Shown: one piece after another, positions 57,557-64,000 of the stretch
How positions within the stretch are numbered: the stretch's first letter is position 1
Layout of the letters: each line of letters begins with the position of its first letter
Assembly: GCF_902459775.1 (NCBI RefSeq)
Contig: NZ_CABPSQ010000016.1
Location: 1 to 64,000 of the forward strand
Reading direction: 5' to 3'
DNA: 64,000 nucleotides
Origin: Pandoraea captiosa
GTDB lineage: Bacteria > Pseudomonadota > Gammaproteobacteria > Burkholderiales > Burkholderiaceae
The notes under the pieces: model-generated
Told to the model about the DNA's origin: nothing
What the model saw: only the letters and a program-made list of their open reading frames with translations
Database searches by the model: none
Translations under genes and position numbers: made by a program

Positions 57557-59335
57557 ATGTCCATTGCGATGACCGTGCCAGTCGGCAAGGCGGAAAACGA
57601 TACGCTCGAAGACAACAGCCGACACGCGAACATCGTGTCCGAGGCAGCAACGACCGATGGCTTCCATCTGGTCATCGATGCCCTGAAAGCGAACGACATC
57701 GACACCATCTTCGGACTGGTGGGGATTCCCATCACCGATCTGGCGCGTCTTGCACAAGCCGAAGGCCTGCGCTTCATCGGCTTTCGCCACGAACAACATG
57801 CAGGCCATGCGGCCGCTATCGCCGGCTACATGACGCAAAAGCCGGGCATCTGCCTGACGGTGTCCGCACCGGGCTTCCTGAACGGCCTGACGGCCCTGGC
57901 CAACGCGACCACCAACTGCTTCCCGATGATTCTCATCAGCGGCTCGAGCGAGCGTGAGATCGTCGACTTGCAGCAGGGTGATTACGAAGAAATGGATCAG
58001 CTCAATGCGGCCAAGCCGTATTGCAAGGCGGCCTACCGCGTGCTGCACGCCGAAGACATCGGCGTGGGCCTGGCCCGCGCGATTCGCGCAGCCGTCTCGG
58101 GCCGTCCGGGCGGCGTCTATCTGGACCTGCCGGCCAAGTTGCTGTCCCAGACCATCGATGCACAGAAGGCCAAGGATTCGCTGATTCGCGTGATCGACGC
58201 CGCACCGCGTCAGATCCCGGCGCAAGACGCCGTGCAGCGCGCGCTCGATGTCATCAAGGGCGCCAAGCGTCCGCTGATCCTGCTGGGCAAGGGCGCATCG
58301 TACGCTCAGGCCGACGAAGATATCCGCGCACTCATCGAGAAGACCGGCATTCCGTACCTGCCGATGTCGATGGCTAAGGGCCTGCTGCCCGACACGCATG
58401 AACAATCGGCTGCCGCTGCGCGCTCGTTCGTGCTGCAAGAGGCCGATGTCGTGGTGCTGATCGGCGCGCGTCTGAACTGGCTGCTCGCGCACGGCAAGGG
58501 CAAGACCTGGGGCGCCGCACCGAAGAAGTTCGTGCAGATCGACATCTCGCCGACGGAAATCGACAGCAACGTCGCCATTGCGGCACCGGTGATCGGTGAC
58601 ATCGGCTCGTGCGTCAAGGCACTGCTCGGCGGCATCGACGCCAACTTCGGCAAGCCGTCGGCCGAGTGGACCGGCGCGATTGCGGAGCGCAAGAACAAGA
58701 ACCTGGCGAAGATGGCGGCAACGCTGGCGCAGAACCCGTCGCCGATGAACTTCCACAGCGCACTCGGCGCGATCCGCGATGTTCTCAAGAAGCATCCCGA
58801 CATCAACCTCGTCAACGAAGGGGCGAATACGCTCGACTACGCGCGCAGCATCATCGACCAGTATCAGCCGCGCAAGCGCTTCGACTCGGGTACGTGGGGC
58901 GTGATGGGCATCGGCATGGGCTTCGCCATCGGTGCAGCCGTCACCAGCGGTCTGCCGGTCGTGGCCATCGAAGGCGACAGCGCGTTCGGCTTCAGCGGCA
59001 TGGAACTGGAAACCATTTGCCGCTACGAGCTGCCGGTGACCACCATCATCTTCAATAACAACGGCGTGTACCGCGGCACCGATGTGAACCCGACGGGCGG
59101 CAAGGACGTGGCCCCGACGGTGTTCGTCAAGGGCGCGCGCTACGACAAGATGATCGAAGCATTCGGTGGCATTGGTTACAACGTGACCACGCCTGCCGAG
59201 CTGACCCGCGCGCTGGAGGAATCCATCGCTTCGGGCAAGCCCACGCTCATCAACGCTGTGATCGACGAGTCCGCCGGTACGGAAAGCGGCCGTCTGACGA
59301 ATCTGAATCCGCAAAGCGCGGCAATGAAAAAGTAA
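57557..59335 (+). CDS. oxc: Oxalyl-CoA decarboxylase
   Basis: 592 residues from the ATG at 57557 with GGAGGAGAG before it. A ThDP enzyme: Glu79 in [14 protein letters not shown] activates the cofactor. The GDS...NN cofactor motif runs from Gly473 ([14 protein letters not shown]) to Asn500-502 ([13 protein letters not shown]). The central domain has the ADP-regulatory Rossmann-like fold ([17 protein letters not shown]). It removes CO2 from oxalyl-CoA, giving formyl-CoA and consuming a proton. It has about 20 more residues at the N-terminus than Oxalobacter Oxc (568). It is 216 bases after oxlT and 27 before frc, in one unit. Confidence 0.95.
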   Translation: MSIAMTVPVGKAENDTLEDNSRHANIVSEAATTDGFHLVIDALKANDIDTIFGLVGIPITDLARLAQAEGLRFIGFRHEQHAGHAAAIAGYMTQKPGICLTVSAPGFLNGLTALANATTNCFPMILISGSSEREIVDLQQGDYEEMDQLNAAKPYCKAAYRVLHAEDIGVGLARAIRAAVSGRPGGVYLDLPAKLLSQTIDAQKAKDSLIRVIDAAPRQIPAQDAVQRALDVIKGAKRPLILLGKGASYAQADEDIRALIEKTGIPYLPMSMAKGLLPDTHEQSAAAARSFVLQEADVVVLIGARLNWLLAHGKGKTWGAAPKKFVQIDISPTEIDSNVAIAAPVIGDIGSCVKALLGGIDANFGKPSAEWTGAIAERKNKNLAKMAATLAQNPSPMNFHSALGAIRDVLKKHPDINLVNEGANTLDYARSIIDQYQPRKRFDSGTWGVMGIGMGFAIGAAVTSGLPVVAIEGDSAFGFSGMELETICRYELPVTTIIFNNNGVYRGTDVNPTGGKDVAPTVFVKGARYDKMIEAFGGIGYNVTTPAELTRALEESIASGKPTLINAVIDESAGTESGRLTNLNPQSAAMKK

Positions 59336-59362
59336 GTGCCGAGTCAATCAAGGAGACATGAC

Positions 59363-60613
59363 ATGAGCAAACCCCTCGAAGGAATCAAGATCATCGACTT
59401 CACGCACGTGCAGGCCGGCCCCGCCTGTACCCAGCTGCTGGCATGGTTCGGCGCTGACGTGATCAAGGTGGAACGCCCGGGTTCGGGCGACGTGACGCGC
59501 AGCCAGCTGCGCGACATCCCCGATGCCGATGCCTTGTACTTCACGATGCTCAACAGCAACAAGCGCTCGCTGACGCTGGACACGAAGACGCCGGAAGGCA
59601 AGGAAGTGCTCGAGAAGCTGGTGAAGGAGTCGGACGTTCTGGTCGAGAACTTCGCACCGGGCGCGCTGGACCGCATGGGCTTCACGTGGGAGCGCCTGAG
59701 CGAGCTCAACCCGAAGCTCATCGTGGCATCGGTCAAGGGCTTCTCGGACGGCCACCACTACGATGACCTGAAGGTCTATGAGAACGTGGCGCAGTGCGCC
59801 GGCGGCGCAGCGTCGACGACGGGCTTCTGGGACGGTCCTCCGACGGTGTCGGCCGCAGCGCTGGGCGACAGCAACACCGGCATGCACCTGGCCATCGGCA
59901 TTCTGACCGCGCTTATCGGCCGCGGCCAGACGGGGCGTGGCCAGAAGGTGGCCGTCTCGATGCAGGACTCGGTCATCAACCTGTGCCGCGTGAAGCTGCG
60001 CGACCAACAGCGTCTGGACCGTGTAGGCTATCTCGAAGAGTATCCGCAGTACCCGCATGGCGAGTTCACCGATGTCGTGCCGCGTGGCGGTAACGCCGGC
60101 GGCGGCGGTCAGCCGGGTTGGGTGCTCAAGTGCAAGGGCTGGGAAACGGACCCGAACGCTTACATCTACTTCACGATTCAAGGTCACGCCTGGGAGCCGA
60201 TCTGCCGCGCACTGGGCAAGCCGGAGTGGATCAGCGATCCGAACTACGCAACGGCGCAAGCCCGTCAACCGCACATCTTCGATATCTTCGCGACCATCGA
60301 AGAATGGCTGGCCGACAAGACGAAGTACGAAGCGGTCGATATCCTGCGCAAGTTCGACATCCCGTGCGCCCCGGTGCTCTCGATGAAGGAAATCGCCAAC
60401 GATCCGTCGCTGCGCGCCTCGGGCACGATCGTCGAAGTGCCGCACAAGGAGCGTGGCTCGTACCTGACCGTCGGCAGCCCGATCAAGTTCTCGGGCCTGA
60501 AGCCGGAAATTACGGGTTCGCCGCTGCTGGGTGAGCACACCGACGAGATCCTGGCCGAACTGGGCTACAGCAAGGACCAGATCGCTCACCTGCACGCTGC
60601 CCGTTCGGTCTAA
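59363..60613 (+). CDS. frc: Formyl-CoA:oxalate CoA-transferase
   Basis: 416 residues from the ATG at 59363, after AAGGAGACATGAC. A class III CoA-transferase: Gln17 (FTHVQAGP), the catalytic Asp169 ([10 protein letters not shown]) that forms acyl-CoA anhydrides, and the flexible glycine loop Gly246-249 (NAGGGGQPG) all fall at the numbers known from Oxalobacter Frc and E. coli YfdW. Residue 48 is Gln, as in YfdW. It moves CoA from formyl-CoA to oxalate, feeding Oxc and releasing formate. A terminator follows the gene. Confidence 0.95.
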   Translation: MSKPLEGIKIIDFTHVQAGPACTQLLAWFGADVIKVERPGSGDVTRSQLRDIPDADALYFTMLNSNKRSLTLDTKTPEGKEVLEKLVKESDVLVENFAPGALDRMGFTWERLSELNPKLIVASVKGFSDGHHYDDLKVYENVAQCAGGAASTTGFWDGPPTVSAAALGDSNTGMHLAIGILTALIGRGQTGRGQKVAVSMQDSVINLCRVKLRDQQRLDRVGYLEEYPQYPHGEFTDVVPRGGNAGGGGQPGWVLKCKGWETDPNAYIYFTIQGHAWEPICRALGKPEWISDPNYATAQARQPHIFDIFATIEEWLADKTKYEAVDILRKFDIPCAPVLSMKEIANDPSLRASGTIVEVPHKERGSYLTVGSPIKFSGLKPEITGSPLLGEHTDEILAELGYSKDQIAHLHAARSV

Positions 60614-60703
60614 GTTCGCTTAGCGCCAATACGAGCAGACATGCCGCAAGTCCGGTTGCCGCCTTTGGGCGGCGACCGTGCGCGCGGTCGCAGGCAAGGA
60701 TTC

Positions 60704-60746
60704 ATGGGTGCGGCTCCGCGTGGAGCGGGCACCCATTTTCATTTTC
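60704..60746 (+). terminator. Terminator after frc
   Basis: ATGGGTGC (60704-60711) pairs with GCACCCAT (60729-60736), and an inner GCTCC/GGAGC pair extends the stem. TTTTCATTTTC follows. Confidence 0.65.
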
Positions 60747-60900
60747 GGGACCGCGTTGCCCTCTAATTGATGTAATTTATCTGCATGTTTGGCGGAGACG
60801 GGATCGTCCAGCCATTCGTTCCAGTCGTTCCGTTCGTTCGACTCGTTCAATTTGTTCGATCCGTACCGATCGCATTCCTCACAAGACTCTTGGAGACATC

Positions 60901-61341
60901 ATGAGCGCATCCGTGGACGTCAATCAGCTCGTACAGGTGGTGGGCGACGCCATTGTCGTCGCCGACCCGTCGAACATCATCACGCTCTGGAATTCGGGCG
61001 CGGAGAAAATGTTCGGTTTCTCCGCGGCGGAAGCCGTCGGGCAGCCGCTCGACATCATCATCCCCGGCCGCCTGCGCGCACGTCACAACGAGGGTTACGC
61101 AAAGACCATGGCCACCGGGCAGACCAAGTACGGCAGCGATCTGCTCAAGGTTCCTGCGGCACACAAGGATGGCCGTGCGATGTCGATCGCCTTCACCGTG
61201 GCGCTGCTGCATGGCGAGCGTGGCGAGGTGACCGGCATCGTGGCCGTGATTCGCGATGAAACGGCACGCTTCCAGGAAGATCGTCAGCTGCGCAAACGCG
61301 TGACCGAACTGGAGGCGAAGCTGGCCGCGACAGCCAGCTGA
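60901..61341 (+). CDS. Stand-alone PAS-domain protein in the oxalate cluster
   Basis: 146 residues. A single PAS fold covers about 8-120: GDAIVVADPSNIITLWNSGA, EKMFGFSAAEAVGQPLDIII, PGRLRARHNEGYAKTM, and SIAFTVALLHGERGEVTGIV. The last 25 residues form a short coiled coil (EDRQLRKRVTELEAKLAAT) that may dimerise. No output domain is present. The gene has its own ribosome site and lies between two CoA-transferase genes, with terminators on both sides. A redox or ligand sensor for oxalate/formate metabolism is possible, but no ligand residue can be named. Confidence 0.82.
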   Translation: MSASVDVNQLVQVVGDAIVVADPSNIITLWNSGAEKMFGFSAAEAVGQPLDIIIPGRLRARHNEGYAKTMATGQTKYGSDLLKVPAAHKDGRAMSIAFTVALLHGERGEVTGIVAVIRDETARFQEDRQLRKRVTELEAKLAATAS

Positions 61342-61432
61342 TTCACGGGATTACGGGATTCCCGGGCAGGACGCAAAGCGTCTTGTCAACGAGGCGGGCG
61401 AAACAGCGGCTGCCGGGACACTGCCGAGAAAG

Positions 61433-61467
61433 AGCACCGTTGCGCAATGCGCACCGGTGCTTTTTTT
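61433..61467 (+). terminator. Intrinsic terminator after the PAS gene
   Basis: AGCACC (61433-61438) pairs with GGTGCT around an inner TGCGCA/TGCGCA pairing; seven T residues follow. Confidence 0.85.
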
Positions 61468-61740
61468 GTCGCTTCGCGCGGTTCGCATGGTCTGCCGGGG
61501 AGTGAGCGGCGAAGCAATAAGTATTCTGTATTCAATATATTCACGCGCCATTGATAACGGGCCTTCATCAAGCCGCCGGATTTCATCGCGGTGACACATG
61601 CCTGTAAACCCGTAGCCGCCGGTCCGGTGCATTCCGTTGTTGCAATGCGGAGTGCCTTTACCAATGGGCTTTTGCGAGATTCATGCGAGGAATTGTCGCG
61701 CTACAGCAAATCGCATTGGCAACAAAAAGCCGTTGATAAA

Positions 61741-61765
61741 ATATCGTGTATGAAATACCGTATAT
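61741..61765. promoter_or_regulatory. Paired oxalate-regulon motifs upstream of the second frc
   Basis: ATATCGTGTAT (61741-61751, one mismatch) and ATACCGTATAT (61755-61765) are spaced 14 bases apart, and CACAAG follows the second. TTGATA at 61733-61738 may be part of the promoter. Confidence 0.5.
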
Positions 61766-61927
61766 CACAAGATTCGATCGACAAACGGCATGGCGCCCGA
61801 AGAGGCGACAACCCTTGTCAGATCCGGCGAGGCCCGCGACATTGCCGCCCTCGAAACGCCAAGGCGTTCAACGGCGTCCCTCGCACACCCATTACATAAA
61901 CGCCGTCGCATCAGGAGGAGACAAACC

Positions 61928-63175
61928 ATGGGAAAGGCACTCGAAGGTGTGCGCATTCTCGACTTCACGCATGTGCAGTCCGGTCCAACGTGTACGCAGT
62001 TGCTGGCGTGGTTCGGTGCAGACGTGATCAAGATCGAACGCGCAGGCCACGGTGATGTCACGCGCGATCAGCTGCGCGACATTCCCGACGCCGACAGCCT
62101 GTACTTCACGATGCTCAACAGCAACAAGCGCTCCATCACGCTCGATACGAAGCATCCGGAGGGCAAGGCGGTGCTCGAGCGCATGATTCGCGACTGCGAC
62201 GTGCTCGTGGAGAACTTCGCGCCGGGCGCCCTCGATCGCATGGGTTTCACCTGGGAACACATTCATTCGCTCAACCCGCGCATGATCGTCGCTTCCGTCA
62301 AGGGCTTCGGCCCGGGCCCGTATCAGGACTGCAAGGTCTACGAGAACGTGGCGCAGTGCGTGGGCGGCGCAGCGTCGACGACCGGTTTCGATGACGGCCC
62401 GCCCATGGTGACGGGCGCGCAAATCGGCGATTCCGGTACGGGCCTGCATCTGGCGTTGGGCATTGTCACGGCGCTCTATCAGCGCACCATGACCGGGCAG
62501 GGCCAGCGCGTGCTGACCGCCATGCAGGACGGTGTGCTCAACCTTTGCCGGGTCAAGTTGCGCGACCAGCAGCGCCTGGAGCGCGCGCGCGTGATGGAGG
62601 AGTATCCGCAGTATCCGAACGGGCAGTTCGGCGACGCCGTGCCGCGCGCCGGGAATGCCTCGGGCGGCGGCCAGCCTGGCTGGATTCTCAAGTGCAAGGG
62701 CTGGGAAACGGATCCGAACGCTTACATCTATTTCATTACGCAGGCGCCCGTGTGGGGCTCGATCTGCAAGGTGATCGGCAAGCCGGAGTGGGTGGAGCAT
62801 CCGGACTACGCGACGCCGCGTGCGCGGCTGCCGCGACTTCGCGAGATCTTCGACACGATCGAACAGTGGACGGTGACCAAGACCAAATTCGAGGTCATGC
62901 GCATTCTCAACGAGTACGACATTCCGTGCGGTCCGATTCTCTCGATGAAGGAAATCGCCGAAGACATGTCGCTGCGCGAGACCGGCACCATCGTCGAAGT
63001 CGATCACCCGACGCGTGGCAAGTACCTCACCGTGGGCAACCCGATCAAGCTCTCCGACAGCCCCACGCATGTGGAGCGCTCGCCGCTGCTCGGCGAGCAC
63101 ACGGACGACGTGCTCTCGGAGTTCGGCTACAGCAAGCAGCAGATCGCGGCGCTGCGCGAGATCGGCGCGGTCTGA
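61928..63175 (+). CDS. Second Frc-like class III CoA-transferase
   Basis: 415 residues from the ATG at 61928 with AGGAGGAG before it. It is closely alike Frc along its whole length ([32 protein letters not shown]). Gln17 is kept, and the catalytic aspartate is Asp168 ([10 protein letters not shown]), one place earlier because of a one-residue deletion near 131. The glycine loop is changed from GGGG to Ser245-GGG. It could be a second formyl-CoA:oxalate transferase for other conditions, or use another donor or acceptor such as acetyl-CoA or succinyl-CoA (compare YfdE). The FAH-family gene follows 188 bases downstream. Confidence 0.88.
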   Translation: MGKALEGVRILDFTHVQSGPTCTQLLAWFGADVIKIERAGHGDVTRDQLRDIPDADSLYFTMLNSNKRSITLDTKHPEGKAVLERMIRDCDVLVENFAPGALDRMGFTWEHIHSLNPRMIVASVKGFGPGPYQDCKVYENVAQCVGGAASTTGFDDGPPMVTGAQIGDSGTGLHLALGIVTALYQRTMTGQGQRVLTAMQDGVLNLCRVKLRDQQRLERARVMEEYPQYPNGQFGDAVPRAGNASGGGQPGWILKCKGWETDPNAYIYFITQAPVWGSICKVIGKPEWVEHPDYATPRARLPRLREIFDTIEQWTVTKTKFEVMRILNEYDIPCGPILSMKEIAEDMSLRETGTIVEVDHPTRGKYLTVGNPIKLSDSPTHVERSPLLGEHTDDVLSEFGYSKQQIAALREIGAV

Positions 63176-63363
63176 TGCGCGAGGCGAGCGACCGCGGGCG
63201 TGATCGCGAATCTGTCACGCCCGCCGCTACGCGAATCCGTGCCAGATCCACACCGCGCACAAGGCCGGTATCGGACAGACGTCAATGACCTCAAGACATC
63301 GCGTGAAGCGTGCCGTCGGCGAACCTTGCCGCGCCGCCTCATCGCAAAAGGAATGGCAAACGC

Positions 63364-64000
63364 ATGAAGCTCTGGACCCGTTTCAAAACTGCACATGGTC
63401 GCATCGGCTTTGGCCTGTTGCAGGGCGATCACATCCTCGAACATCGCGGCGATCTCTACGATCAGCCGGTGGCCACGGGCGCGACGATTGCGCGCGACGC
63501 GGTCGATCTGCTGTGTCCTTGCGAGCCGTCGAAAATCGTGGCGCTGTGGAACAACTTTCACGCGCTCGGCGCAAAGCTCGGCAAGGCCGCGCCGTCGCAT
63601 CCGCTGTTTCTCATCAAGCCTGCGACCACGCTCAACGGTCCCGAGGCCGTGATTCGACGCCCGGCGTCGTATGCCGGGAAGATCGTCTTCGAGGGCGAGC
63701 TGGGTATCGTGATCGGCAAGCCGGCGAGCAACGTGAGCGAGGCGGCGGCGCGCGATTACATCCTCGGCTACACCCTGGTCAACGACGTTACGGCCGCTGA
63801 AATCATCGAACAGGACGGCAATTTCGCACAGTGGACGCGCGCCAAGGGGTTCGACACGTTCGGCTGTGTGGGCCCGTTCATCGCCGAGGACTTCGACTGG
63901 CGCGAGGCCGAGCTGATCACGACGCTCGACGGCACGCAGCGCCAACGTTATCCGCTGGCGGACATGATCTTCAACCCGTGGCAGATCGTTGCACGCCTGT
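63364..64000 (+). CDS. Fumarylacetoacetate hydrolase family protein (partial, runs off the window)
   Basis: 212 codons are visible from the ATG at 63364; the 3' end lies beyond the window. After a short N-terminal domain, the FAH fold is shown by LFLIKPATTLNGPEAVIRRP, FEGELGIVIGK (metal-binding Glu pair), YILGYTLVNDVTAAEI (Asp metal ligand) and RAKGFDTFGCVGPFI. The family includes fumarylpyruvate, 2-hydroxyhepta-2,4-dienoate and oxaloacetate-type hydrolases and decarboxylases. A link to the oxalate cluster is suggested by position only: an oxaloacetate- or acylpyruvate-cleaving enzyme could supply oxalate or pyruvate. Confidence 0.85.
   Translation, partial: MKLWTRFKTAHGRIGFGLLQGDHILEHRGDLYDQPVATGATIARDAVDLLCPCEPSKIVALWNNFHALGAKLGKAAPSHPLFLIKPATTLNGPEAVIRRPASYAGKIVFEGELGIVIGKPASNVSEAAARDYILGYTLVNDVTAAEIIEQDGNFAQWTRAKGFDTFGCVGPFIAEDFDWREAELITTLDGTQRQRYPLADMIFNPWQIVARL

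Larger units (their letters stand above)
61342..61927. other. Region between the PAS gene and the second frc
   Basis: 586 bases: the PAS-gene terminator at 61433-61467, then an AT-rich stretch (61510-61560 and 61680-61775) with tandem operator-like sites, and a 160-base leader ending in AGGAGGAG before the ATG at 61928. No protein gene is supported. Confidence 0.55.

Overview
The window is high-GC (roughly two thirds G+C), densely coded DNA of a beta-proteobacterium of the Burkholderiaceae. The oxalate genes, the fds-type formate dehydrogenase, paired AspT antiporters and general gene style point to Pandoraea or a close relative. That genus call is inference from gene content, not a database match. 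I see no rRNA, tRNA, CRISPR array or complete insertion sequence. I annotate 53 protein genes, two of them cut by the window edges.

Layout. 1-7.8 kb: an L-2-hydroxyglutarate oxidase-type flavoenzyme, an orphan transposase-type DNA-binding protein, an IclR regulator, a pair of 132-bp direct repeats with hairpins, then a porin and an MFS carboxylate/sugar-acid symporter. 6.8-13.4 kb: an AraC regulator with a short- or branched-chain acyl-CoA catabolic set (SDR dehydrogenase, acyl-CoA synthetase, acyl-CoA dehydrogenase, 3-hydroxyisobutyryl-CoA hydrolase-like protein). 13.5-24.9 kb: YggT, a small protein, then an RpiR regulator heading a peptide-scavenging locus (isoaspartyl peptidase, Gsi-type ABC importer, DmpA-type aminopeptidase, DppA-type D-aminopeptidase). 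25.2-31.7 kb: a DUF4118/PAS membrane protein overlapping an alpha/beta hydrolase, then a Ugp-like ABC importer. 31.9-36.9 kb: UspA, a lipoprotein, RarD, a HisN-type phosphatase, a MATE pump and a YXWGXW protein.

37.6-42.8 kb: two tandem AspT antiporters followed by aspartate 4-decarboxylase. This is a set for electrogenic aspartate/alanine exchange. 43.2-46.7 kb: a TpsB-like barrel protein without visible POTRA domains, a candidate small RNA on the minus strand, a hypothetical protein, a DnaA-box cluster and an EamA exporter.

46.7-64 kb is the most coherent region, an oxalate-to-CO2 island. OxlT exchanges oxalate for formate. Frc and Oxc cycle oxalate through oxalyl-CoA to formyl-CoA and formate. 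FdsGBAD oxidises formate to make NADH. A divergent PanE-like reductase may reduce oxalyl-CoA to glyoxylate for assimilation. A second Frc paralogue, a lone PAS protein and a fumarylacetoacetase-family enzyme lie downstream. A GntR/FCD regulator sits in the middle, and copies of an AT-rich motif close to ATAYCGTATAT occur upstream of fds, the regulator unit, the PanE-like gene, oxlT and the second frc. I propose these sites as its regulon. Together with AspT/AspD, the window carries two separate decarboxylation/antiport cycles of the kind known to generate proton motive force.
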